Origin: Athripsodes cinereus
Lineage: Eukaryota > Arthropoda > Insecta > Trichoptera > Leptoceridae
DNA: 64,000 nt
Assembly (NCBI GenBank): GCA_947579605.1
Contig: OX388329.1
Coordinates: 29,366,693 to 29,430,692 of the forward strand
Direction: 5' to 3'
In this document: positions 25,496 to 36,270 of the stretch, piece after piece
Position numbering within the stretch: position 1 is the stretch's first letter
Layout: every line of letters begins with the position of its first letter
Made by a program: the position numbers and the translations under genes
Notes under the pieces: generated by a model
The model's database searches: none
Seen by the model: only the letters and a program-made list of their open reading frames with translations
What the model was told of the DNA's origin: nothing

Positions 25496-25899
25496 ATTGA
25501 TTATAATAATAAAAGTATTTAAAGCGCCATCTTTGTGCCATAGCACCTCGAGGACGCTGTACATGCTGTACATGATAATGTTTTATCTTCAACATATTGT
25601 CTGTGTCAAGAATTTAAATTTAAATACAAAAACGTTATAACACATAATCTCAGATACATAATAATATGTATCCGCGTCAGAAATAAAAATAAAATAATGC
25701 AATATACACAACAGTCACAGTTCATAAAAAAAGTTTGAAAAAGTAGGTCTTGAGGTCCCTCTTACATCTAATTTGAATGCATTTTTCTATAAAATTGTAT
25801 ATATTGTGATCAATGTACAGTAAATAATAAATAAACCATTTGGAGAATATTGAGAAGGTACATTTTTGGAACTGATTCTGTGTAGCACTATCGTAAAAG

Positions 25900-26095
25900 A
25901 ATCGGTGTCTCCCACTTTTTTGCGTAAGTTTTAGAGTGTCCTGTAAAAAGTAAGTGTTCCATAAAATAATAAAGACGCTTTGCATCTTAAATTCGGCGAT
26001 GAGGTTTGCCACCCATCCTAAATGGCTTAATTAATTACATACAGCTGGTCTGCTGATTACACCATCTGAGAGGAAATGCCGTCACGGTATAATAG
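25900..26095 (+). repeat. Dispersed repeat R35 (copy 1)
   Basis: Shares GAGTGTCCTGTAAAA, CGATGAGGTTTGCCAC, CATCCTAAATGGC-like and TGGTCTGCTG blocks in the same order with 35041-35225. An inverted piece of it (TTTTACAGGACACTCGAAA) lies at 25358-25376, and the later half also resembles 33930-33995. Nature unknown; probably a SINE or MITE. Confidence 0.65.
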
Positions 26096-26479
26096 CAGTA
26101 GTAATATTTTTAATTCAATTTCAAACCGTTTTTAATATATTTTCTTTCTTTCTAATCATTACTGCACCTTCTACAACTGAGGTAATTTCAAAATAAAGTA
26201 ATTAGCTAGATAAGAATGATTTGGAAGCCATAAAAATTAAAGACACGTGTTCTCAATCAGCATGCGTTTGGTTTTTAAACCGTCAATAAGCTGAACTATA
26301 TAATTCACTAGAATGTTAGTAATGTCACCTAAATAATATTATTATGTACCATGGACATGTACGACACTAATAATAATACGTGTCGCTTAGTGGTTAGAGA
26401 CGAGATATCAACATCACTATCATTCTCGTAGTCAATACACACCTCTCCACAACAATATCAAATTTGTTCAAAATGTCGG

Positions 26480-26645
26480 TGTTAAGGTAATAGAATTCCA
26501 CAATGAAATAAAAACATTTCGTTGAGTTTTTATTAAGAGAGACGTCTTTCGCCTTCCTAGGACTTTGCTTCTTTCGAGTCTTCCAAAGACAGACGTCAGT
26601 ATGTCCTTGGAAGAAGAAAGACGTCTGTATCAATAAATAATGACA
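26480..26645. repeat. Fold-back MITE, GAAAGACGTCTCTC family
   Basis: The left part has TATTAAGAGAGACGTCTTTC and the right part GAAGAAAGACGTCTGTATCA; they pair imperfectly around a 60-base centre that repeats the AAAGACAGACGTC motif once more. Other members: 13.9, 28.4, 47.3 and 58.9 kb. Confidence 0.6.
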
Positions 26646-26963
26646 ACTCGGTGATATCAATTTGGCGCGGGTCAAATAAACATTACAGGGTGCGACCAGA
26701 TACAATATCATATTCTATAAGATGCCAGTATGTGCATACACTCCAAGTACAAAGCATTATTGCTATCAATATTATTTACGTCTAGGTATTATTACTATTG
26801 GAGTGATAGAGAACAAGAATTCGAGACAATTCCCTTTCAACTTCTATGGAACACACAGCGAATAATAATAATTGAATCAATTTGATTCGGGAATACTTCG
26901 TGTCAACCGAGTGAAGTCAATTCAGCGCTCTGATAATAATCAAAGTATAAATGAAGATGTATT

Positions 26964-27006
26964 GGGTTGGTTGGAAGATATCGCTTCTGCGATAAATTCA
27001 TCCATT
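26964..27006 (+). mobile_element. Retroelement 3' hairpin tail (second copy)
   Basis: GGTTGGTTGGAAGATATCGC, then TTCTGCGATAAATTCATCC: the same tail as at 25446-25495, with the stem ATCGC/GCGAT intact although the loop has changed. Confidence 0.5.
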
Positions 27007-27109
27007 GCACAGAATCGTTTATTTGTATCAATTAGTTAATAAATATTATATGTTATTGTTTATAAATGTTTATAAATGTATGAAAAGTAATAAAATAATA
27101 GTCATTAGT

Positions 27110-27265
27110 CAATAGACGAGACTAAGAGGTGAGGGGACAGCGTGTAGGCAGAATTCTACTTTCAAGGACGGCCGTGTGTAGAGCAAGATTAATCAACGTG
27201 CAAGTATGAGTAACCCCATGTAGAAAGCGAAAGTTATCTGCACCGAGAGATTGAATTGATGTGAG
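27110..27265 (+). mobile_element. LINE family B fragment, badly degraded
   Basis: TTCAAGGACGGCCGTGTGTA and the following GAGCAAGATTAATCAACGTG, GCAAGTATGAG and GTAGAAAGCGAAAG match, block by block, the ORF2 end of the copies at 36.5 and 40.7 kb. No open frame survives. Confidence 0.6.
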
Positions 27266-27269
27266 GGGA

Positions 27270-28410
27270 TAAAAATATTGAATGATATCTAAGTACATAT
27301 GCCTTGATGAAAGACTGTCAATCGTATTCAACGAGTTCATAATAATAATTATTATACCTGACGTACATTGTTTTTCGTTTACTGAAAATAAAACAGAGCC
27401 AGATGGCTGACTGGCTGGGCGAAGTACAGGTTCTAACAACGTGAATAATTAAATAGGTAGAAAATAGTTTTACAAGAAAGTCTAAACACAGCACGATTCT
27501 GAGAACTTCATAATAAAGCTCTGGTTTAAAAAAAAAATCGGCAAAAAGTATAATAGATTTATCAGACAGGCGGCAGAATTCTATATCTCTATTCTATATA
27601 CATTTGATTTATACCAACTTTTGGGGCAAAGAACAAGAAAAAATATGCTTAAATTTCTATATCGACATAAATATTATCATATAAGCCAGACATAATTAAA
27701 ATATATTAAAAAAAGTCTTTAGAAGTTGTAGGCCAGAGGTCTACATGCGCGTAATATTTGATTGTAAGTCTTTGAGAAGGTGCCTAGACGCAATGAACTT
27801 TTGATTCATAGAAAAATATGTCGAACGTGGGTATATAATTATATGGCTATGGGATAAATTTGGAATACACTGCAATATAAATTGTAGGTCCATGAATTAA
27901 AATAAGATTGCCTTCAATATAATATTGTAAGTCTAGCTTGCAGCTTTATTAACAGAAACATGCGACCAAAACACATAGAATTTTACTAAAGGTAATTAAA
28001 CAATAATCTCCTTCTGAATGCTTCCAATCCATTGACCCTTGTGATAAAAGTATAGGAGATAATTTTCATAATATGAAGTTCCTTACGCGTGCCTGGCGCC
28101 CGTTACAAACCAGACAAATTATATATATTATTAATTACATACAAAACTAATTACAAATCGTCAAGAAAATTACTAGATGTAAACATGTTCAATGTAAATG
28201 TCATTATTAAACAATAAATGAAGTAATTATTATGTCCTATTTGTGATAATTAGTTAAATACATCACAACAAATAATTACGACTTATTCTTTATTATAAAA
28301 TTACTGGATTACGCAAGAAGTTTCCTCGCGAAGTTATGTAATAGAACGATTGACAATACATTTTATATTGAAATGTTTTTTAGGGTCTCATAGAATACAA
28401 TTTATTATCA
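27270..28410. other. AT-rich stretch, nothing recognised
   Basis: No gene, RNA or repeat family is recognised. Confidence 0.35.
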
Positions 28411-28411
28411 C

Positions 28412-28585
28412 TGGTTGGATAAATTGAAACAAGCGTTTCGTTCTAACACTTCTAATGTAGATTAAACAACACCACAGAGACGTCTTTCGACTTCTCTGAT
28501 AATTTTTAGATTGATTACGACCTAAGAAGTGGAAAAACGTTTCTCTCGTTTTGTTTAATCTACAGTAGGACGAAACGCTTATTTT
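28412..28585. repeat. Fold-back MITE, GAAAGACGTCTCTC family
   Basis: Starts TTGGATAAATTGAAACAAGC and its left arm contains AGAGACGTCTTTCGACTTCT. The right arm is the imperfect reverse complement, ending in CAGTAGGACGAAACGCTTAT. The same terminal TTGGATAAA-TGAAAC is found in the copy at 58.9 kb. Confidence 0.75.
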
Positions 28586-28590
28586 CTATA

Positions 28591-28751
28591 TATCGTCGTT
28601 GGATCAATGAAACCTCTTATTTGTAAATTTTTTTCGAATATGAGATATTGGTACCAAATTGTTCGGCCCGACGAGACGAGTCGTTTGATACCAATATCTC
28701 ATATTCGAAAAAAATTGACACATAAGAGGTTTCATTGATCCAACAACGATA
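28591..28751. repeat. Fold-back element with ~60-bp arms
   Basis: The left arm 28591-28650 begins with CGTTGGATCAATGAAACCTC, the right arm 28692-28751 ends with its reverse complement. Near-perfect pairing except one base near the end and single changes (ACACATAAG against ACAAATAAG). The terminal GTTGGATCAATGAAAC resembles the ends of the neighbouring GAAAGACGTCTCTC MITEs, so they may share a transposase. Confidence 0.8.
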
Positions 28752-29113
28752 TCCAATTATGAAAGTCTACTTTATCATTACAGTACCAATACTCCAAACA
28801 ATTATCACTTCTAAGTGCCTAATAAGTCCTAAACATTTATTACTCCTAAATAGCTCACCACACACGACAATGAAAAAATATATGGCAGATATAATCATCC
28901 ACCTTGTTTCGGGATTATTTTAAATAACATTTTCAATATATCCAATTATGAAAGTCTACTTGTGTACCAATACTCCAAACAATTATCACTTCTAAGTGCC
29001 TAATAAGTCCTAAACATTTATTGCTCCTAAATAGCTCACCACACACGACAATGAAAAAATATATGGCAGATATAATCATCCACCTAGCTTCGGGATTATT
29101 TTAAATAACATAA
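28749..29113 (+). repeat. Tandem duplication, 189-bp period
   Basis: Two nearly identical copies (28749-28937 and 28938-29113) each begin ATATCCAATTATGAAAGTCT and end CGGGATTATTTTAAATAACA. The second lacks about 13 bp after GTCTACTT. The first copy gives a chance 62-codon frame. Confidence 0.9.
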
Positions 29114-29707
29114 ACAAGTTATCAAGTCGATAATAAATTATAAATAATAAAATAAATGAAGTAATGAAAAGTGCATTACCCTGACCAAACACTTGATTGA
29201 AGATGGCAGAAAAGTTAACCGCACCATTGTAAATATATTGTCAATTGATAATGTGAAGAAAAAAATCACAAGAAAACCACAAACCGCATAAATTATGAAA
29301 TCAAAATCTACTAGATTTCACTTGGTTGCAGATATAATTGTAGGAATATACAGAACAAATCAACGATGGAAAGATTATGAAATTATAAATGCACTGAATA
29401 TTTTTAAAGCTTCGTTTGAAACTCAACACTGTATAACTTAACTTTGTTTGATTATAAAAATAAACGCGGAATTAAAGTGCGTCTAGACTACTCGTATATT
29501 TGATATAAAACACTGAAGTAATAGTATCCACAAAAAAACTGACTAGAAAATAATATGGAGATCCAAACAACTCAAGGGCTAGCTAATGATTGAGTTGGGA
29601 CAGGATCAGGTGATAATGGCAAAGATATTTTGACTAACTAGTAGGGGTGGTTTATCCCTTATTGTTCCTCCCCACTTTCTTTTAGCTTTTTATTGTTTAT
29701 TTATTTA

Positions 29708-30340
29708 CAAGCGTATGTAACCCGGCATCGCTCGGGTTTAATTAAATAGAAAACCTTGCAAATACATGGGTTAAAACAACAAAATCTTATTGAAAAAAAA
29801 ATGGAGTAAGCACTTATGTGGATAAAAGAAGTAAAAAGCTCTTCCCAATGAGAAAACTTAATTTTTGACTCCCTACATGCCCATATCTTAGTAACAATAA
29901 ATAGGTAGGTACCCACATCATAAAAAGCATTGCAAATCTCTTCTTAATGAAAAATCTTGAAGTTTGATACCTCACATGCCCATATTTAGTTAAAAAAAAA
30001 ATAGGTAGGTACCTACATCGAAAAAAGTGCTGAAAAACTCTTCCCAATGAATAATCATGAAGTTTGATACCTCACATGCCCATATTTAGGTAAAAAAAAA
30101 TAGGTAGGTACCTACATCGAAAAAAGTGCTGAAAAACTCTTCCCAATGAAAAATCATGAAGTTTGATACCTCACATGCCCATACTTAGGTAAAAAAAATA
30201 GGTAGGTACCTATATCGAAAAAAGTGCTAAAAACCTCTTCCCATTGAAAAATCTTGAAGTTTGACACCTCAGATGTTCACATTTATGTAAAAAAATAATA
30301 AGTAGGCACCTACATGGAAAAAAAGTACTAACAACAAAAA
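29708..30340 (-). mobile_element. Helitron-like (HINE/Helentron-type) element with internal minisatellite
   Basis: Read on the minus strand the element ends with a GC-rich hairpin (AACCCG, loop, CGGGTT; 29717-29738) and then CTTG at 29711-29708, close to the CTRR end of Helitrons. The last ~100 bp match the plus-strand copy at 42.7-42.82 kb, which ends in CTAG. Inside it lies the ~99-bp repeat array at 29820-30330. No RepHel protein is present, so it is non-autonomous. The 5' boundary was not found. Confidence 0.6.
29820..30330. repeat. ~99-bp minisatellite, about 4-5 units
   Basis: ATAGGTAGGTACC (or a close variant) recurs at 29901, 30001, 30100, 30198 and about 30298, giving periods of 98-100 bp. 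Each unit also holds CTCTTCCCAATGAAAAATC and TTTGATACCTCACATGCCCA. The two middle units are the most alike and the outer ones diverge. Confidence 0.92.
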
Positions 30341-30849
30341 AAATTGTAGGCACATAAATGTTAAAATATTATAATTGTCCACATTCGAATGTGTATTTTT
30401 GGTTTGCAGTGCATAAATGGGTATTTGCTATGAAATTAAAAAAAGTCAAGAATAAATTGTCACCTAAGTATTTACTCTTTATTCCCAAAAAACCTTAAAA
30501 ATGGATTATCTGCATCCTTCAATATTTCAGAATATTTTACTATCAAATATTTCATAATTTATGTAAAAAAATATTAGGTGAAAATAAATAGGTTCCCACT
30601 CCTTGAAAATCATTTAACATTGTTTATGGATTTTATAGGTAAAACTATTATTATTCTACAGTATAGTTTTCTATGGTTTCATAATGTCTTCCATTATGAA
30701 AATAGCCCAATATGTCAAAAATATGCAATTTATATTCACGTAATTCAAGAGCTTTTCTCATTAGCAAACACGATATTTTATTAGGAAAATGAACCCTAAA
30801 TATTTAGTTTCAGAATTGTTGTATTTATTGTTACATCCATTTTGATATT

Positions 30850-31125
30850 AATTCAATACAATGAAAAATGTTTGACTGTGAATATTGCTTTTTACTAAAT
30901 CTTGCATTAATTTTACATACATTTTGTTGCTAATTTTGTGACATGGTCGCATTAAAATTAAAATATCTTTATCAATACGTAAGATATTTAAAATGTTTTT
31001 AGCCTTAAACCTGCCCAGAAGATGAGACCTTGTATAGAGTGTATTATTTTACTTCGGTCTTTCCTAATTTCCGAGTCCATTAAGGACATACATACATACG
31101 AACGGACTCAAATATTTATGTGTGG
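30850..31125 (-). repeat. Dispersed repeat R38 (inverted copy)
   Basis: The reverse complement matches the two direct copies at 37.68 and 38.46 kb (TGGACTC-GAAATTAGGAAAG-type block, ACACTCTATAC-AGGTCTCAT, AAATATCTTA). Diverged; the frame here is chance. Confidence 0.7.
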
Positions 31126-31129
31126 ATTA

Positions 31130-31880
31130 CAGGATATAATAGACAATGATGATTTTATTATCCTTTTTGTATTGTTTTGGAGAATTGACAATGAATCAGT
31201 ACTTTCCAGCAGATTCAAATAATTACCTATCCCATAACAACAAACATTGCCAATCAATAATAAAAATAATAATACAATACATATATTTGGACTATTGTAA
31301 AATACTTAATAATAATACATAATTTTATTTATTTATCAACATAATATTATATTAACATAGACACAAATAAGAAGCAATATACATTTTACATATTACTTCC
31401 CCAGAAAGTGTACTAACATTTGTGTAAGAAGGGTCACAAGAAAACAAGCATGTCTATATAAAATAATTAATAAGATATTATATTACGATTCTTTTGTATA
31501 TCAGGTTTAAAACAAGGAAAAATCAAAGAATCTATATAAAGAAATTGTGTATAGAGCGGTCTGATCTTCATCAATTTTTATCAACCTCAAAGATAGATTT
31601 TTGATCGGAAACATTCTTTCAAAAATACATACAAATGTTGTGAAAAGAAGTCAATCAATCGGTACAAAGTCGCTTTGACTGACAGAAGTTTGTATATAAA
31701 CCTTTTTCATGATCAAAAAATGACAGATGCTACTTGTAATCAATATTATTTTCATTAATTACTATGGAAAACATTTATGCTTATAGCTAATAATATCAAA
31801 AGAGCAGAGTATTTTAGGCAGAGAGATTTATATGTTAAATTCTTTAATTGGATGAATACAAGAACTCAGGATTTTATTCA
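31130..31880. other. AT-rich stretch, nothing recognised
   Basis: No gene, RNA or repeat family is recognised. Confidence 0.35.
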
Positions 31881-31884
31881 ACTT

Positions 31885-32048
31885 TAATCAGGAGACCTCG
31901 TGAAGCTACCAGAAGTGAAGGAAGATCTCTCACACAATGGTCTGATGACATTAGATGAATCGCTGGTGACTGGTTGCAGATATCTGGAGACATATGGGGG
32001 AGGTTTATGTTCAGCAGTGGACAGGAATAGCTGCATAAGTAAGTAATG
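31885..32048 (+). mobile_element. LINE ORF2 C-terminal remnant with lepidopteran-type tail
   Basis: Frames give TQWSDDIR, then AGDWLQISGDIWGRF, the W-S-D-D-I/L ... A-G-x-W end of non-LTR ORF2. It is followed by TTTATGTTCAGCAGTGGACA, the wording I know from many moth and butterfly LINE copies. Stops interrupt it. Confidence 0.65.
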
Positions 32049-32427
32049 AATTATAACATTATGTACATATTACATTTTTCTTCACATGCGTTCTAAATCA
32101 TGAAGATAATACCAACATTCTCTCTAGTCTACACCTTTCTGTACATAAATTAATAATCCACAAATATGGCGAGTATTTTTCATTTGACAAACTGTTGGCA
32201 TTGAAGATATTGTGTATGTAGTAAATTAAAGGTAATCCCTATGTATTTTATTAGAACCTTTGTTATTTGATTCTAGATATCACTAATCGCAGTCATTAAG
32301 GTAATGTAATTATAATTACATCTTTAGAATATCAAACATCCTATATTGTAATTGTCAAATAATATTTAGTGTTAATCACTAATCCGTGCATGATTCATAA
32401 TACTGTATAAACGTGTAGAGTAAAAAG

Positions 32428-32600
32428 GTGGGCGGTGGATTAATGGTAGAGTCTCGGACTTACATATGTAGAGAATCGAGGGTTCGATTTCTTTTCGCTG
32501 TCGGTCGATTCTACCTTCACGATACAATCAAATTGTTTACTGTGGGGTGTTTCGGATGCATTTGTGCTTATTTCAAAACCAGGATTACTCGTATCTTCGT
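32428..32600 (+). mobile_element. tRNA-derived SINE copy, type 2
   Basis: GTGGATTAATGGTAGAGTCT, then GAGGGTTCGATTTC (B-box), then TTCACGATACAATCAAATTG and ...TTACTGTGGGGTG, AAACCAGGATTACTC in the same order as the 6.85-kb copy. The 67-codon frame across it is chance. Confidence 0.6.
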
Positions 32601-32964
32601 TTTGAATTTACCGCAGCACACGTTCTTCTAAATTATTACGATAGACTAGATGTCATTTTTAATCATAGAACTTTATTACTTTTTCTAGTCAATACAGAAT
32701 AAACTGATACTTAAATCCTTCCTATTATTCAGTAATCTCTTCATTGCCGGATGTAACTTTGTCCTACTTTTCCATTTACCTTTTCATAGTGACACTCTTG
32801 TCCATTTCTTACCGGCAACGGGAATAACGCTTATAATAATTCTTCAGATTTCACAGTCTCTTCTATCATCTTGTTTGACAGCACAGCACGCTTGCCGAAA
32901 GCTCGAGAAAACAAGCACCACACGGAGATGGTAACAGTAATAACAGCCCTCACAATTTTTAGAT

Positions 32965-33060
32965 TTCAGTTTCCCTGAAGATGCCTACAAGTATAGGCGA
33001 AAACGTTCGGTATTTAACCTAACATAGTGGAGATTAAACAGTGCTCAATAATATATTTTT
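32965..33060 (+). repeat. GAAAACGTT hairpin module (copy H2)
   Basis: CTGAAGA (32975-32981), one T, GCCTA (32983-32987) pairing with TAGGC (32994-32998) across a 6-base loop, then GAAAACGTT (32999-33007) and CGG. The downstream segment (TTAAACAGTGCTCAATAATA) resembles the ends of the 46.0-kb palindrome. See the finding on possible hammerhead-like structures. Confidence 0.55.
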
Positions 33061-33064
33061 ATAT

Positions 33065-33865
33065 TTTATTTATTAAAATTTAATATAATATGCTCAAATA
33101 GGCAAGTAAAGAAATGGCTAAAAGCAGAGACCTTAGAAGGAAATAATTGAATCTAATAGATTCCCAATCCCATTTGGACGCGAGTAAGAACATGGTACGA
33201 AATGAACACCTGTTCGAAACAGAAAAAGACTTGCGCGAAAGTCCCAATTAAAATATTTAGCAGCTGGACTATTTTTAAAGAAATGAATTGGTTTTTGTAT
33301 TTGAACACTGAGCTGAATTGGAATAAGCAATTAATGACAAACAAATGGTTAGTATCTACTTTACAATTGACTATATAATTTGTACGATTATACGTAAGTT
33401 GTTTCATTAAGCAAGATAATATTAGAGCCAACAGTGACAAATCATGCCAAAGTACAAATAAATGCAGTGTATTATGTAAAAACTGCGGGGGAAACGTTTG
33501 GGTGATAAACGTGAGTGCGGGAGGAATGTGAAATAAAAATAGACGCACAACAGTCAGTACAATGAGTGCTTAATACCCACATCAAGTGAATTTACAAGTG
33601 AAGTGAAGTGAATCTACGATTCCGATAATACGTATTAAAATAAATTGGGAACAGACAGTCATTCAAAGAAATCATTAGTTACAATATTAACTTTTTTACT
33701 AGACTGGCAAAGTAATAACTCGGTGTCCTTAGAGTTACGTTCACTAGTTCCGCCATTCTCACTGTCACCATATAAGGCCCACGGATAGAGAAAAATCTAA
33801 TGCAAACCATAGAAGCAACAAATTTAGCCTCGTGGAGCACCCGGCAAAGAATTGGTCTCCCACTC
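33065..33865. other. AT-rich stretch with one long frame
   Basis: A 131-codon minus-strand frame (33548-33153) is hydrophobic and unlike any family I know. Its codons follow base composition, so I treat it as chance. Nothing else is recognised. Confidence 0.3.
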
Positions 33866-33869
33866 TTTT

Positions 33870-33995
33870 CCGTTAGTTAATCCATCCTGAATGTCTTATT
33901 TTTATTTTCACGGAGAGGACAATCTGCATGTTTATTTCATGCAGCAGTTTGTTCACCGGCTATCGAATTTATTATGTTGGGTGATCTACGGAATT
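33870..33995 (+). repeat. Dispersed repeat R35 (partial copy)
   Basis: CACGGAGAGGACAATCTGCA and the following GTTTATTTCATGCAGCAGTT match 35157-35200 in repeat R35. Confidence 0.45.
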
Positions 33996-34253
33996 TACTA
34001 TGTGTTATGAAGAGCAATCTGATACGGGTTTTAATTTCCTATGACGCATCCACAAATCATACAGCATTACAACTAATCGATTAGTGATTGATTGACTGTG
34101 TGCAAAAATAAAGAACCGAAATTGAGTTCAACCTACTGAAGTCTTAAAAACTATGCGGCGTTTCTAAAAATAGAGATTAAAATTACATAAGAGATATTTG
34201 CAAAAAAATACATTCACTTTTATAAATGACACACGAAGGCCAATCACCTAGAA

Positions 34254-34803
34254 CAGGGATGGCGAACATAGGGCACGCGTGCCCGATGTGGCACGTTTGA
34301 AAATTTAAATGGCACGCGAACGATTGAGAAATGATTTGGAAATAATTGAAGGCAATTGATTAACGAACATAATTAATAAATATGCAAATTTATCAATTTC
34401 TCCTTCTACATAATTATGCTTGTGAGTCACCATTTTCAGATATAAATTTCGTAAAATGTAATTTAAAAAAGGGATTGATTGAGGAATCTAGATGGTCTTG
34501 TGTACTAATAAGAGTGACGCAATTTGAACCAGATATAAAGAATTTGTCACCGAATGTACAATAGCAAAATCTCTTTGATTAATAATTACTTGTGGTAATT
34601 TTTTGTTGTTGTTTACGACTGTATTTTTAAGAAACTCTATTGTAATTTAAACCAAGCCTGTAAACAAAAATTAGAAAAAAATATATACCTATTTCCTATT
34701 TGTATTTTGTAAATACTCCTTAAACTCGCAACTCCTTGAGCTCGCCACACAATCGAGAAATAATATTCGAAGGACGCGGACCCAAAAAGATTCGCCATTC
34801 CTA
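34254..34803 (+). mobile_element. hAT element (defective) with near-exact 8-bp target duplication
   Basis: It starts CAGGGATGGCGAAC and ends GATTCGCCATTCCTA; these are imperfect inverted repeats with the CAG-type end of hAT transposons (the last G is changed to A). The flanks ACCTAGAA (34246-34253) and ACCTAGTA (34804-34811) are an 8-bp duplication with one change, the hAT length. Near the left end it has the palindrome GGGCACGCGTGCCC, also present in the element at 43.85 kb. It still holds the end of a transposase gene. Confidence 0.82.
34382..34564 (+). pseudogene. hAT transposase C-terminal remnant (ZBED5-like)
   Basis: Sixty residues, including CESPFSDINFVKCNLKKGLI and FEPDIKNLSPNVQ, match the pattern at the C-terminus of hAT transposases of the ZBED5/GTF2IRD2-like group (C-E-x-x-F-S-x-M/I-N-x-x-K dimerisation region, ending in a Gln-rich tail). 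The rest of the gene (zinc finger, RNase-H-like core) has been deleted, so the element cannot move itself. The Met used as a start is incidental. Confidence 0.7.
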
Positions 34804-35040
34804 ACCTAGTACATACTACAGTATTTCTAACGTGAATTATTAACTAATAACTATGCATGTATTATAATTCATAATAATTACTTCATAGTCTGAGTCAAGA
34901 TCTTGCAAAAAAACTATTTCAATGTCATATTATTTCATTAAGTCGTTACCAAGTCTATAAATACATTTACTAAAATCTATGCGAATCATACAGTAAAATA
35001 ATATATTATAAAATTTATTATGTACCTAGTATAATTATAT

Positions 35041-35225
35041 TTAGAAGTTTTCGAGTGTCCTGTAAAAGGCAGGTGTTCGAAAAAATAAAGACATTTTCCA
35101 TCCCAAACTCAGCGATGAGGTTTGCCACTCATTCTGAATATCTTTAATTTTGTTGGCACGGAGAAGACGGCTTGCATGTTTATTATAAGCAGTTGGTCTG
35201 CTGGCTACCCCACTTGTGGGATATA
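35041..35225 (+). repeat. Dispersed repeat R35 (copy 2)
   Basis: Same order of blocks as 25900-26095: CGAGTGTCCTGTAAAAGGCA, GCGATGAGGTTTGCCACTCA, then CTTGCATGTTTATTATAAGC and TGGTCTGCTGGCTACCCCAC. Confidence 0.65.
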
Positions 35226-35534
35226 CCTAGATGGTGTAGTAGTGTAGAAGTAATAGTATATATCACTTTCTGTTGTGTTTTCAAAGAATAATGTAAAAAT
35301 AACTAAATTACAAAAATGACGATTTCTCGAATATTGAACATTTCGACTTGTTGAGTTGTGGAACTGGAAAGCCGATAATGAAGGAAATTTATTATTTACA
35401 ATAGTTTGTGTGATTGAATATTTAGTGGTTATGTGAAACATAGTCCCTATACCAATACTTTTTTGTTTTAGAATTATTTCAACGTCTTTTTGTTTTATAA
35501 TACCATATTCATAAATTGTATTAGTAGTAGCACT

Positions 35535-35690
35535 ATCATCTCTGGGTGTATGCCAGAAGATAGGAATTTCAGAGGTCGATCAAAAAACACATCCATTGTA
35601 TCGTGGAGGACATGCTCTGTAGCACATACGCAGAACTGAAAATACTGGCAGGAGGGATAGGGAAAAAAGGAAAAGTAAAATCTGGCTTGT
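35535..35690 (+). mobile_element. LINE ORF2 C-terminal remnant
   Basis: EDMLCSTYAELKILAGG resembles SCSSHVELKRLAGNRKE in the minus-strand remnant at 62.6-62.8 kb. Both are the final part of a non-LTR ORF2. Upstream reading is broken. Confidence 0.5.
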
Positions 35691-36270
35691 CGCAGACAAA
35701 CTCAGTGCATTATGACTCAGAAGAAAAATGCCATTTATTTAGTTACAAATCCACCAAAATGAAATTTCAAATGAAAAAAAACCTAATCTTTAATAAAATT
35801 TAGCTTCATCAATACACCAAATTAGAATAGAATTGGGTTTTATGAAGTTCCTCTCGCAGCTAGGAAAAAAACACCGCAATTCACTATATAAGACAATTTG
35901 ATCAACGAATAGTCTTGCAATTTCGATACGCTTAAACAATTTTGTTTCAAAAGAGGAAGTCTTCATAAAGACCTCGATATATTTACGGATGATTTCATAG
36001 CAGACATGCGATCAGAGCATCGATGATTTATTTGATTCACTTTATTTCCGGTAGGTACTAAAATGTATTATTATTACAACTAACGATTTGCCAGATCGCA
36101 TAGAGTTAATCAAACCCCTATATTCTAATGTCCAACTGTATTTTTATTTGGTTAGCGGGAAGAAATTGGCATATTCCAATAAGTTCACCAATTGTTTAGG
36201 TATATAATTACCTATATAATAATGTAAATTGTATACATACATATTGTATATCATTAAAAAGTTTATTATT

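Noticed and set aside
33153..33548. 131-codon minus-strand gene
   Set aside because: Hydrophobic and Leu/Phe/Ile-rich as expected from AT-rich DNA read on this strand; no motif, no conserved flanks, no splice or promoter support.
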